From the NCBI GenBank assembly GCA_030612585.1, contig JAUWNP010000197.1, positions 1 to 8,463 of the forward strand: DNA of 8,463 nt, written 5' to 3'. Below are positions 1-7,788 of the stretch, piece after piece (position 1 is the first letter of the stretch; each line of letters begins with the position of its first letter). This DNA is from Anaerolineae bacterium (lineage in GTDB: Bacteria > Chloroflexota > Anaerolineae > B4-G1). The translations under genes were made by a program, and so were the position numbers. The notes under the pieces are model-generated. The model was not told the origin of the DNA. It searched no databases and was given only the letters and a program-made list of their open reading frames with translations.

Positions 1-546
1 TACCCCCCCCAGCCCCCCCGAAGCGGGGGGGGGACGGAGGGCTCCCCCACGGACAAGCAGGTTGCCGACTTGCGCCGTTGGACCCACAAAACCATCCGCC
101 GCGTCACCGACGACATGGAGAACTTCGCCTTTAACACCATCATCGCCGGGCTGATGGAATTCACCAACGCGCTGATTAAGGCGCAGGGAACGCCGGTCTA
201 CGACACCCCCGCCTGGGACGAGGCCATCGAGACACTGCTCTTGCTGCTGGCCCCCTGCTGCCCGCACATCGCCGAGGAGTTGTGGGCGCGCACCGGCCAC
301 CCCTACAGCGTCCATCAACAATCCTGGCCACAGTTCAACGCCGACCTGGCGGCCGAGGAAGTGATCACATTGGTGGTGCAGATCAACGGCAAGTTGCGGG
401 CGCGACTGGAGGTGCCCGCCGGTATCACCGAAGAGGCAGCGCGAGAGGCCGCCCTCACCGACGCGAACATCCAGCGACACCTCGGAGACAAGGTGATCCG
501 CAAGGTCATCTACGTGCCGGGGCGACTGGTGAATGTCGTAGTGTAA
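1..546 (+). CDS. leuS: Leucyl-tRNA synthetase, C-terminal part (5' truncated by window)
   Basis: The frame is open from base 1 to the TAA at 544-546, so this is the 3' end of a longer gene. The visible 181 residues cover the class Ia anticodon-binding helical domain (WTHKTIRRVTDDMENFAFNT, then a helix ending ALIKAQG, then CCPHIAEELW) and the small C-terminal domain of bacterial LeuRS (VVQINGKLRARLEVPAG, and the closing KVIYVPGRLVNVVV). These are the standard LeuRS tail motifs; the enzyme charges tRNA-Leu in the cytoplasm. The first 20 or so visible codons are odd: they encode a Pro/Gly-rich, low-complexity stretch (YPPQPPRSGGGTEGSP) just before the anticodon-binding domain, where most LeuRS have no such segment. 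No other gene is translationally linked to it downstream. Confidence 0.95.
   Translation, partial: YPPQPPRSGGGTEGSPTDKQVADLRRWTHKTIRRVTDDMENFAFNTIIAGLMEFTNALIKAQGTPVYDTPAWDEAIETLLLLLAPCCPHIAEELWARTGHPYSVHQQSWPQFNADLAAEEVITLVVQINGKLRARLEVPAGITEEAAREAALTDANIQRHLGDKVIRKVIYVPGRLVNVVV
13..31 (+). repeat. Poly-C/poly-G hairpin inside leuS
   Basis: Bases 13-20 (CCCCCCCG) pair perfectly with 24-31 (CGGGGGGG) around an AAG loop, with extra G at 32-33 and extra C at 3-10. It lies in frame within leuS and produces the Pro/Gly-rich linker. It may be a small in-frame palindromic insertion, or partly an assembly/homopolymer artefact close to the window edge; the reading frame is nevertheless kept. Confidence 0.55.
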
Positions 547-554
547 GACGAATT

Positions 555-589
555 CAGACCCCCGAGGTTTGGAAAACCTCGGAGGTCTG
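555..589 (+). terminator. Strong hairpin after leuS, probable terminator or dispersed palindrome
   Basis: CAGACC (555-560) pairs with GGTCTG (584-589). After one C/A mismatch, CCGAGGTTT (562-570) pairs with AAACCTCGG (574-582) around a GGA loop. That gives 15 paired bases with one mismatch, starting 8 bp after the leuS stop. Only a weak T-rich tail follows (TGCTTTCC), so it is not a textbook intrinsic terminator. Its near-perfect symmetry also fits a dispersed palindromic repeat doubling as a transcript end. Confidence 0.6.
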
Positions 590-638
590 TGCTTTCCATT
601 CCAATAGTACCAACGCACTATAGAGAATTCCCATATTT

Positions 639-701
639 TATGATACACTGTTATTGTTTCTGGCAGTCAGTGTTGTTTAACTATTTCCGTGAGGGTATAC
701 T
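639..701 (+). promoter_or_regulatory. AT-rich candidate promoter region upstream of the HTH gene
   Basis: The stretch 600-701 is clearly more AT-rich than its surroundings and carries no gene. Two sigma70-like arrangements are visible. One is a -10-like TATGAT at 639-644 without a good -35, which would give a leader of about 50 nt. The other is TTGTTT (673-678), a 17-bp spacer and TATACT (696-701); this is the better match, but TATACT abuts the ATG, so its transcripts would start inside the gene. A GAGGG Shine-Dalgarno sequence lies at 691-695, six bases before the ATG at 702. The first arrangement therefore fits translation from 702 better. Confidence 0.35.
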
Positions 702-923
702 ATGTCTACGTTATCTGCAAATTCGACAGAGAAACAATCCTTTCTTAACCCGCAGGAAATCTCGGATCTGCTGCGGATTTCCGTCCAGACAGTGCGCCGT
801 TGGATCAAAGAGGGAAGCCTGCCGGCGTACAAGATTGGCCCCAGGATGTGGCGGATCAGGAAAACCGACTTGGACGAATGGCTCGACCGGCAGCGGTCCA
901 CCACGGCAATTGACGACAACTAG
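702..923 (+). CDS. Small excisionase/MerR-type helix-turn-helix DNA-binding protein
   Basis: The product is 73 residues. Residues about 14-66 form a winged-HTH of the excisionase family (HTH_17 type): FLNPQEISDLLRISVQTVRRWIKEG, then the wing PAYKIGPRMWRIRKTDLDEWL. Family members bind DNA either as excisionases/recombination directionality factors or as small transcription regulators. No integrase, att-like site or other phage gene is visible here, so a regulatory role is more likely than excision. The ATG at 702 is supported by GAGGG six bases upstream. The gene is followed after 71 bp by the MFS gene of the diterpene operon, so it could be the first gene of that operon or its regulator; this rests on position only. 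Confidence 0.8.
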   Translation: MSTLSANSTEKQSFLNPQEISDLLRISVQTVRRWIKEGSLPAYKIGPRMWRIRKTDLDEWLDRQRSTTAIDDN

Positions 924-994
924 ATGGATCGTCTTCAACAGAAGTCGTCGAGAAGGTCCACACACAAACAGCCTCGACCACAAATTCAACATTC

Positions 995-2317
995 GTGGAC
1001 AAAAAGCACCCGCCTGTAAGAATCGACATATCCTATGCCCTGGTGACGTTGGGCAGCACCGCTATCTGGTCTGTCCTTAGCGGCTGGCTATTGTACTTCT
1101 ACCTGCCGCCAGAAGGGACTCCGCTGGTGCCAGTGGAGTTCTACAGCATGGTGATATTCATCACTTCCACCATCCATGTCATCATTGACCCGAGCATCGG
1201 GTATCTGTCCGACCACACCCGCAGCCGATGGGGACGGCGGCTGCCCTTTATGTTTGCCTCCGCACTGCCAACGCTGGTCTTTTTCGTCCTGCTGTGGACG
1301 CCGCCAGTGCAGATCGCGTCCGCTTGGAACCTGGTCTATCTGGGGGTAGTGATGTTGCTCTACAGGGCCGCCTCCAGCACCCACCAGATTCCATATAGCG
1401 CACTCTTACCCGAACTCGCCCTCACAGACCACCATCGCATACGGATGTCAGCCTGGTATGCCAGTTTCCAACTGGTCGGTATGATCCTGGGCGGTTTCGT
1501 CGGCCTGGTCATCGAAAACCTGGGCTACGTAACTGCGGCACTGATCTACGCTGGCGCTACGCTGCCGTGCTTCTACTTGCCCCTCCTCGTGTTGCGCGAG
1601 CGGCCAGGGCGACAGATCGCCGGGACGGAGTGGTTAGGCTTCCGGCAAAGCATCTCGACCACGCTGCGCAACCGAGCGTTCCTGGTCTATACCGCAACCT
1701 GGGTCCTCTACTGGGGCACCACGATGTTGGTCCAGGCAGCGATCCCATTCATCGTCACCGAGGTCTGCCTGTTAACTAAGGCAGATGCGATGTATTTCTA
1801 CATCCCCGCGGTGTTGGCGTCGTTGGCGTGCTATCCACTGGTAACGTGGCTCTCGGCTCGGTTGGGCAAGTGGAGTGTCTTCTCCGGCTCGCTGTTAGCG
1901 TCGGCGGCCGTGTTGCCTGGGCTGATGCTCATCGGCGACTGGTTACCAGTGCCATTATGGGCGCAGGGCATCATCTGGGTCACACTGGAGGCGATTGCGA
2001 TGTCCGGCGCTGTGATGTTGCCCTCCGCCTTCGCTGCCGAGATTACCGACCACGACGAGGCGCTGACTGGTCAGCGTCGTGAGGGTACATATTACGCCAC
2101 CTGGGGACTGCTCGGCCAGGTTGTCAGCGGCACGGCAGCAGCGCTGCTGCCGCTGTTGCTGCTGCTGCTGGGCCGCAGCCGTTCCGACCCGCATGGCCCC
2201 CTTGGCGTGCGGATGGTAGGCGTCGTAGGCGGTGCGATGATGCTCGCGGCCTTCCTTCTCTTCTTGCGCTATCCGCTCCGGCACCGCCAAGACAAACAAA
2301 TTTCAAGGGTTGCCTAG
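995..2317 (+). CDS. MFS transporter, GPH/MelB-like (MFS_2) family
   Basis: A 440-residue polytopic protein with about 12 hydrophobic segments, the usual size for the glycoside-pentoside-hexuronide:cation symporter family, which also includes lipid-carrying relatives (MFSD2 type). Diagnostic motifs are the loop 2-3 signature DPSIGYLSDHTRSRWGRRLPF (residues 65-85, here split: DPSIGYLSD and HTRSRWGRRLPF), the QIPYSALLPEL segment (131-141) and AEITDHDEALTGQRREG (348-364). In MelB two aspartates four residues apart bind the cation. Here the second is kept (D65) but the first position is H61, so classical Na+ coupling is doubtful. A poly-Leu run lies at 384-392. The start is uncertain: GTG at 995 is the first usable start codon in the open frame, but it has no clear Shine-Dalgarno sequence. 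Its place at the head of the diterpene genes suggests transport of a pathway product or precursor; the substrate is not known. Confidence 0.85.
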   Translation: MDKKHPPVRIDISYALVTLGSTAIWSVLSGWLLYFYLPPEGTPLVPVEFYSMVIFITSTIHVIIDPSIGYLSDHTRSRWGRRLPFMFASALPTLVFFVLLWTPPVQIASAWNLVYLGVVMLLYRAASSTHQIPYSALLPELALTDHHRIRMSAWYASFQLVGMILGGFVGLVIENLGYVTAALIYAGATLPCFYLPLLVLRERPGRQIAGTEWLGFRQSISTTLRNRAFLVYTATWVLYWGTTMLVQAAIPFIVTEVCLLTKADAMYFYIPAVLASLACYPLVTWLSARLGKWSVFSGSLLASAAVLPGLMLIGDWLPVPLWAQGIIWVTLEAIAMSGAVMLPSAFAAEITDHDEALTGQRREGTYYATWGLLGQVVSGTAAALLPLLLLLLGRSRSDPHGPLGVRMVGVVGGAMMLAAFLLFLRYPLRHRQDKQISRVA

Positions 2318-2336
2318 ATTGGCTACAGACTGAGAC

Positions 2337-2359
2337 TGGGACCATCCCAGGCCTGGGAG
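2337..2359 (+). promoter_or_regulatory. Competing hairpins over the methyltransferase ribosome binding site
   Basis: The sequence contains TGGGA (2337-2341), TCCCA (2345-2349) and TGGGA (2354-2358). The middle element can pair with either flank: with the upstream copy around CCA, or with the downstream copy around GGCC, the latter forming a perfect 14-bp palindrome at 2345-2358. The downstream copy contains the Shine-Dalgarno GGGAG (2355-2359) of the methyltransferase gene. The two structures are mutually exclusive, and only one hides the ribosome binding site. Whether this is functional is inference; the stems are only 5 bp. Confidence 0.35.
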
Positions 2360-2365
2360 ATCGAG

Positions 2366-2962
2366 ATGTTCTCTGGCTTCCATAAAACAGTGATAATCCT
2401 GATGGTGATGGTTGCATTCTACGCTGCTGACTTCTTACTGATCTCGCGCTACGACCGGGAGCGACGCGCCGAGGGCAGCGGCAGAAGTTGGGATTTCACG
2501 GTCATGGTAGTGATAGCAGCGGCATTCCTGGTCGTGCAGCCAGCCCTACTACCGTGGCTGGGCCTGCACACTGATGCCTGGTGGGGTGGACTGCTACAGG
2601 CCGTGGGCATCTTGCTCCTCCTGGGTGCGTTTGGTCTGCACTGGTGGGCCCGGGTGCACCTGCGCCAATTCTATGCCGAGCGGGTGGAAATCCAGCCAGA
2701 GCACCGGCTGGTAACCAGCGGGCCATACGCTTACATGCGCCACCCTACGTTTACCTCGTTTTTCACGCTCGCCATTGGATTGGTATTAATCAACCCCTCT
2801 CTGCCTACGTTGGTAGCGGTCAGCTACACGTTCTGGGATTTCTCTCGGGCTGCGAGGCAGGAGGAGGAATTGCTTGCCGAGAACCTGCCTGGCTACGCCG
2901 ACTACATAGCCCGCACTCCTCGTTTCCTCCCGAGGCCACGCAAATGCCCAGGAGACAACTGA
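2366..2962 (+). CDS. Membrane methyltransferase, isoprenylcysteine carboxyl methyltransferase (ICMT/PEMT)-like
   Basis: The product is 198 residues with about four or five hydrophobic segments (around 8-27, 43-63, 74-95 and 130-155). The C-terminal half carries the hallmark of the ICMT/phospholipid methyltransferase superfamily: HRLVTSGPYAYMRHPTF (113-129), the acidic cluster RQEEELL (164-170) and the closing GYADYIARTPRFLP (176-189). In known members these residues bind S-adenosylmethionine, and the enzymes methylate lipophilic substrates at the membrane. The start at 2366 has GGGAG six bases upstream. Its stop lies two bases before the ATG of the Rv3378c-like gene, so the two are probably translated together. 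That context suggests methylation of a diterpene or diterpene conjugate, in place of the O-methyltransferase I recall beside the Herpetosiphon kolavelool synthase. The family is clear; the substrate is inferred. Confidence 0.85.
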   Translation: MFSGFHKTVIILMVMVAFYAADFLLISRYDRERRAEGSGRSWDFTVMVVIAAAFLVVQPALLPWLGLHTDAWWGGLLQAVGILLLLGAFGLHWWARVHLRQFYAERVEIQPEHRLVTSGPYAYMRHPTFTSFFTLAIGLVLINPSLPTLVAVSYTFWDFSRAARQEEELLAENLPGYADYIARTPRFLPRPRKCPGDN

Positions 2963-2964
2963 CT

Positions 2965-3963
2965 ATGGATGCCAAAACATTCCAGAACTTGCCCACAAGG
3001 GAGGTCGCCCGGCTGGTGTGCGAAGCGGGACCAAAAGTGTGTGTGTTCCCCATCAACGGCACCCGGCGTTGGTTCTTGCTAGAACATCCGCCAGATCAGG
3101 CGGGGGGCTTTGCGGCTGCGTATCTTGATGTGATGACAAAGCGCCACGTGGAGATTTACCAACTGCTCTTTGACCACGGCATGGATACGCTGCTGACGCC
3201 CGTTTTCGGCCCGGACTTGATGGAGCGTGGAGAGGGGTATGTGCAGATAGCAGCCGAAGGGCTAGCCCGGCCAGCGACCCATGCGGATTTCCTGGACTTC
3301 TACGAGGCGTACGGAGTGCGCGTCCGCTTCTACGGCGACTATCGTAGGTTCCTAGGTCCGACACCGTATGCGTACCTGTCGGACTGGTTCGACGAGGTGA
3401 CGGCGCTTACTCTAGCGCACGACCGGCACCGGCTTTTCTTTGGCCTGTTCGCCCACGACGCGGCAGAGACCGTGGCCGAAATTGGCGTCCGTTTCTACCA
3501 GAGACACGGCCGCCTGCCGGATAAACGCCAGATTGTGGAAGCCTATTATGGCGAGTACGTGGGACCGGTGGACCTATTCATCGGCTTCGACAAATTCTCC
3601 ACCTTTGACATGCCGCTGGTGACTACAGGCACCGAAGACCTGTATTTTACCGTCAGCCCGTCGCCCTATCTCACCAAGCGGCAATTGCGTGCTATCCTGT
3701 ACGACCACCTCTATACCAGGCGGGGGGAGGCAGATTATTCGACTATGGACACCGACGATTGGGCCTGTATAAGAGCCTTTTATCAGGCCAATCTGGAGAA
3801 TACGCTGGGGGTAGGAACAGAGCGCAGGGGGATTTGGTATCCATTGCCGCAGGTGGAAGTGCCACCTGGTTTTGCAGAATCACTCAATGAAGACGTAGGG
3901 GGCGGGAGATATGAACATTCAACAAAGCATTCACCATCTGCTGAAGGAGGAGATTGGACCTAG
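2965..3963 (+). CDS. Tuberculosinol synthase (Rv3378c)-like diterpene synthase/transferase
   Basis: The 332-residue product matches M. tuberculosis Rv3378c along nearly all its length, as recalled: GPKVCVFPINGTRRWF (22-37), HRLFFGLFAHDAAE (155-168), VEAYYGEYVGPVDLFIGF (191-208), FSTFDMPL (211-218), LYFTVSPSPYLT (226-237), LRAILYDHLYTR (241-252). Rv3378c has a cis-prenyltransferase fold and acts on tuberculosinyl diphosphate, giving tuberculosinol/isotuberculosinol and 1-tuberculosinyladenosine. The Herpetosiphon homologue makes kolavelool. The tyrosines aligned with Rv3378c Tyr51 and Tyr90 are present (Y53, Y92) and the Arg pair is kept (R34, R35), but the catalytic Asp34 position is Asn31 (codon AAC at 3055-3057). 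About five residues are inserted near 42-48, and the C-terminus is some 35 residues longer than in Mtb, its end lying in the overlap with the cyclase. ATG 2965 is chosen for AGGAG at 2950-2954; ATG 2944 in the same frame is possible and would overlap the previous gene. Confidence 0.9.
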   Translation: MDAKTFQNLPTREVARLVCEAGPKVCVFPINGTRRWFLLEHPPDQAGGFAAAYLDVMTKRHVEIYQLLFDHGMDTLLTPVFGPDLMERGEGYVQIAAEGLARPATHADFLDFYEAYGVRVRFYGDYRRFLGPTPYAYLSDWFDEVTALTLAHDRHRLFFGLFAHDAAETVAEIGVRFYQRHGRLPDKRQIVEAYYGEYVGPVDLFIGFDKFSTFDMPLVTTGTEDLYFTVSPSPYLTKRQLRAILYDHLYTRRGEADYSTMDTDDWACIRAFYQANLENTLGVGTERRGIWYPLPQVEVPPGFAESLNEDVGGGRYEHSTKHSPSAEGGDWT

Positions 3964-5383
3964 CCTGATAACAAGGTCCGCTTATGACACGGCCTGGGTT
4001 GCCCGTCTGGGTGAGTTGGACGAGCCCATAGGCGAGGAGGCGCTGGAGTGGCTGAAAGCGCACCAGTTGGCGGATGGTTCCTGGGGGGCCAGCGAGCCAC
4101 GGTATTACCACGACCGCCTGGTTTGCACCCTGGCGGCTATGACGGCGCTCGCCAGGCGGAAAGAGGCACAGGACCACGTCCGATTGCGGCGGGCACAGTT
4201 AGCAATGGAAACGGTTGTCAAAGGACTAAGGACCGCTCCGGCAGGTGAGACGGTCGGTTTCGAGATGATCGTGCCCACTTTGTTGGCCGAGGCCAAGACA
4301 TTGGGGGTCATCCAACCGTCAAGCGATGGTGTCTTGAATCGGCTGGTCCGCCAGCGTGCGGCCAAACTGGCCGCGTTACCGGGAGGAAAAATCAACCGCT
4401 TCGTCACCGCGGCGTTCTCGACCGAGATGGTCGGCCCCGATGGTCTGCAACTGCTGGATGTGGGAAACCTGCAGGAGGCCAACGGCTCGGTGTCGTACAA
4501 TCCGGCGGCGACGGCGTTTTTCGCCCTACACGTGCGCCGCCTGGACTCAGCAGCACTAAAGTATCTAAGTCGAGTCGCTATCAATGGCGCTGTGCCCTAT
4601 GTGGCACCGATTGAGATTTTTGAGCACGCCTGGCCGTTATGGAACCTAGCGCTCGCCAACCCTCTGGACGGTGAAACGCTGGCCTTGTGCCAACCGCACC
4701 TCGACTTCCTGGAAACGACCTGGAAGCCGGGAGAAGGCATTGCCTCTGCAGACGGCCTGACACTCTTAGACGGGGATGATACGGGCCTAACACACGAGGT
4801 TCTAGCGCGCTTTGGTCGCTCGACGGACCTGGAGGGGGTGTTATACTACGAGGAGGATGAACACTTTCGCTGCTACGCATTGGAAGCCAACCCTTCCGTC
4901 AGTACCAACGTCCACGTGCTGGGCGCGCTGCGGCAGGCTGGGCTTGGGGTACAACACCCGTCAGTGCAAAAGATTCTGCGCTTCCTCCGGCGGACGCAGA
5001 CCATGCGGTCGTTTTGGCCTGACAAGTGGCACACATCGCCGTATTATCCTACTTGTCACGTCGTCATCGTCTGCGCGGGCTACGACGATGACCTGGTCGA
5101 TGGCGCAGCCCACTGGATTCTGGAGACACAGAACACGAACGGCTCGTGGGGTTATTATATGCCCACCGCCGAGGAGACGGCCTATTGCCTGCAGGCTTTG
5201 GCCATCTGGAGACGCCATGGAGGACAAGTTCCAGGCGATGTGATGAAGCGAGGTGCTGTGTGGCTGGCAGACTACATAGAGCCGCCCTATCCACCGCTCT
5301 GGATCGGCAAATGCCTGTATTGCCCGGTGCTGGTGGTGCGTTCGGCAATCTTGAGCGCCCTGATGTTGGTGGCGCAGGAGTGA
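3911..5383 (+). CDS. Class II diterpene cyclase, Rv3377c/halimadienyl (or kolavenyl) diphosphate synthase-like
   Basis: The 490-residue protein (Rv3377c is about 500) has the alpha-barrel layout of bacterial class II diterpene cyclases, which protonate and cyclise GGPP while keeping the diphosphate. The acid motif D-G-D-D is at 287-290. QW-type repeats appear at 52-59 (QLADGSWG) and 407-414 (QNTNGSWG). Segments matching Rv3377c as recalled include AYDTAWVARLGELD (24-37), VGFEMIVPTLLAEA (115-128), LDVGNLQEANGSVSYNP (182-198), STNVHVLGAL (331-340), DKWHTSPYY (371-379) and EPPYPPLWIGK (457-467). No class I domain is fused. Bases 3911-3963 overlap the preceding gene in another frame, so translational coupling is likely; AGGGGG at 3897-3902 is the probable ribosome binding site. 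The gene order, synthase then cyclase, is the same as in M. tuberculosis. The product skeleton (halimadane, clerodane or labdane) cannot be decided from sequence. Confidence 0.92.
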   Translation: MNIQQSIHHLLKEEIGPSLITRSAYDTAWVARLGELDEPIGEEALEWLKAHQLADGSWGASEPRYYHDRLVCTLAAMTALARRKEAQDHVRLRRAQLAMETVVKGLRTAPAGETVGFEMIVPTLLAEAKTLGVIQPSSDGVLNRLVRQRAAKLAALPGGKINRFVTAAFSTEMVGPDGLQLLDVGNLQEANGSVSYNPAATAFFALHVRRLDSAALKYLSRVAINGAVPYVAPIEIFEHAWPLWNLALANPLDGETLALCQPHLDFLETTWKPGEGIASADGLTLLDGDDTGLTHEVLARFGRSTDLEGVLYYEEDEHFRCYALEANPSVSTNVHVLGALRQAGLGVQHPSVQKILRFLRRTQTMRSFWPDKWHTSPYYPTCHVVIVCAGYDDDLVDGAAHWILETQNTNGSWGYYMPTAEETAYCLQALAIWRRHGGQVPGDVMKRGAVWLADYIEPPYPPLWIGKCLYCPVLVVRSAILSALMLVAQE

Positions 5384-5393
5384 TGAGATAAAT

Positions 5394-7069
<1,676 letters not shown>

Positions 7070-7073
<4 letters not shown>

Positions 7074-7447
7074 GTAACTCGTTTGCACTGATCATCGAAG
7101 ATGACCGCGACGCCGCAGCCATCTTCTCAGAAGCATTGCAGGCAGCCGGATTTGAGACCGAAATCATCAGATCTGGCGACGCAGCCCTGGCACAGTTGGC
7201 TGTCACGACGCCGGACGTGGTAGTGTTGGACCTGCACCTGCCCCACGTGTCGGGGCCGGATATCCTGCGACACATTCGTGCCGACGCGCGGCTGACAGAA
7301 ACCCGTGTTATCGTCGCCACTGCTCACGCACACACTGCCGAAAGCATCCGCAGAGAAGCCGACCTGGTACTTCTCAAACCCATCAGCTTTAGCCAGTTGC
7401 GGGACTTATCCGCGATCTTGGACCCTGCCCGACAGACAGCCAATTAG
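7070..7447 (+). CDS. Single-domain response regulator (receiver only)
   Basis: The 125-residue product is one receiver (REC) domain with nothing attached. The acidic pocket is E10-D11-D12, the phosphoacceptor is D54 (VVVLDLHLP), the switch Thr is T84 (VATAHA), and the conserved Lys is K103 followed by Pro (LLKPIS). All essential residues are present. It shares ATGA with the end of the kinase gene and has AGGAGG at 7057-7062, seven bases from the start, so it is almost certainly co-translated with it. Having no DNA-binding output, it must act by protein contact, in a phosphorelay or on another partner. The small HTH protein at 702-923 is the only DNA-binding protein nearby, but nothing in the sequence ties the two. 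Confidence 0.93.
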
Positions 7448-7493
7448 GCTGTTCCAGAAAAAATAATCATCCCAGTGTCATTCTGAGCTACGC

Positions 7494-7511
7494 GTGGCGC
7501 GAATGCGCCAC
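7494..7511 (+). repeat. Short perfect hairpin after the receiver gene
   Basis: GTGGCGC (7494-7500) pairs with GCGCCAC (7505-7511) around GAAT, 46 bp after the operon's last stop. It follows GTCATTCTGAGC (7477-7488), which resembles the start of another common dispersed repeat. It has no T-tract and could be a weak transcript end or a repeat remnant. Confidence 0.45.
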
Positions 7512-7536
7512 TCATTGTGCAAGAAACAGTCAACTT

Positions 7537-7700
7537 GTCATTGCGAGGAGCCGAAGCCGCGAGCGAAGCGTGGCGGGCAGCGACGAAGCACCACCACGCC
7601 TGCCACGAGAGTACTCTCGCAGTGGAGCCCCGCCACGAGTACTCGCGGTGGCAATCCCCAATGGCCCAGGTGGAGATTGCTTCGCTGCGCTCGCAATGAC
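7537..7700. repeat. Dispersed palindromic repeat element with GTCATTGCGAG ends
   Basis: The 164-bp element begins with GTCATTGCGAG (7537-7547) and ends with its exact reverse complement CTCGCAATGAC (7690-7700). The inner arms are partly complementary (CGAGCGAAGC near 7560 against GCTTCGCTGCGCTCG near 7679). In the middle are two related small palindromes, CGAGAGTACTCTCG (7606-7619) and CGAGTACTCG (7636-7645), each flanked by CCAC and GTGG. The GTCATTGCGAG ... GAAGCAATC family is a recurrent non-coding repeat in many bacterial genomes, Chloroflexota among them. It encodes no transposase, so it would be MITE- or REP-like, moved in trans if at all. Confidence 0.7.
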
Positions 7701-7788
7701 ACCGCCCGCCTATGTTTCTTATACTTAAGAAGCACTTGAGGCCGGCACCACTTCATACTGGTGGAGCACCAGAAATCGGGGGTCTGAT

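Larger units (their letters stand above)
7448..7788. other. Convergent intergenic region without a credible gene
   Basis: It lies between the ends of the receiver gene and the minus-strand UPF0316 gene. The open frames that cross it follow the palindromic repeat and show no domain, usual composition or good ribosome binding site. Its contents are a small hairpin (7494-7511), the inverted-repeat element (7537-7700), and about 90 bp of unremarkable sequence at 7701-7788. No T-tract-backed terminator was found for either convergent gene. Confidence 0.75.

Noticed and set aside
702..923. Excisionase-like HTH protein as evidence for a prophage or integrative element.
   Set aside because: No integrase, attachment repeat, tRNA gene or phage gene is visible, and this domain is common in small chromosomal regulators.
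2142..2172. CTG-rich run in the transporter gene as a possible microsatellite.
   Set aside because: It is an imperfect run (CTGCTGCCGCTGTTGCTG and on) encoding a Leu-rich membrane helix, as expected for a TM segment. No sign of a phase-variable repeat.
2581..2964. A long upstream extension of the synthase frame through the methyltransferase gene.
   Set aside because: The extra 128 codons are a shifted reading of the methyltransferase gene, which has clear family motifs in its own frame. The Rv3378c similarity begins only after 2965.
5084..5101. A DDLVD string in the cyclase (residues 393-397) resembling the class I DDxxD motif.
   Set aside because: The protein has the length and layout of a stand-alone class II cyclase, no class I domain or NSE motif is visible, and the string falls within the C-terminal half of the cyclase fold where Rv3377c has a similar acidic stretch. 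Probably coincidental.
7494..7756. Open frames of 60-81 codons on both strands across the post-operon region.
   Set aside because: They run through the inverted-repeat element, so their peptides merely translate the repeat. None has a domain or a convincing ribosome binding site.
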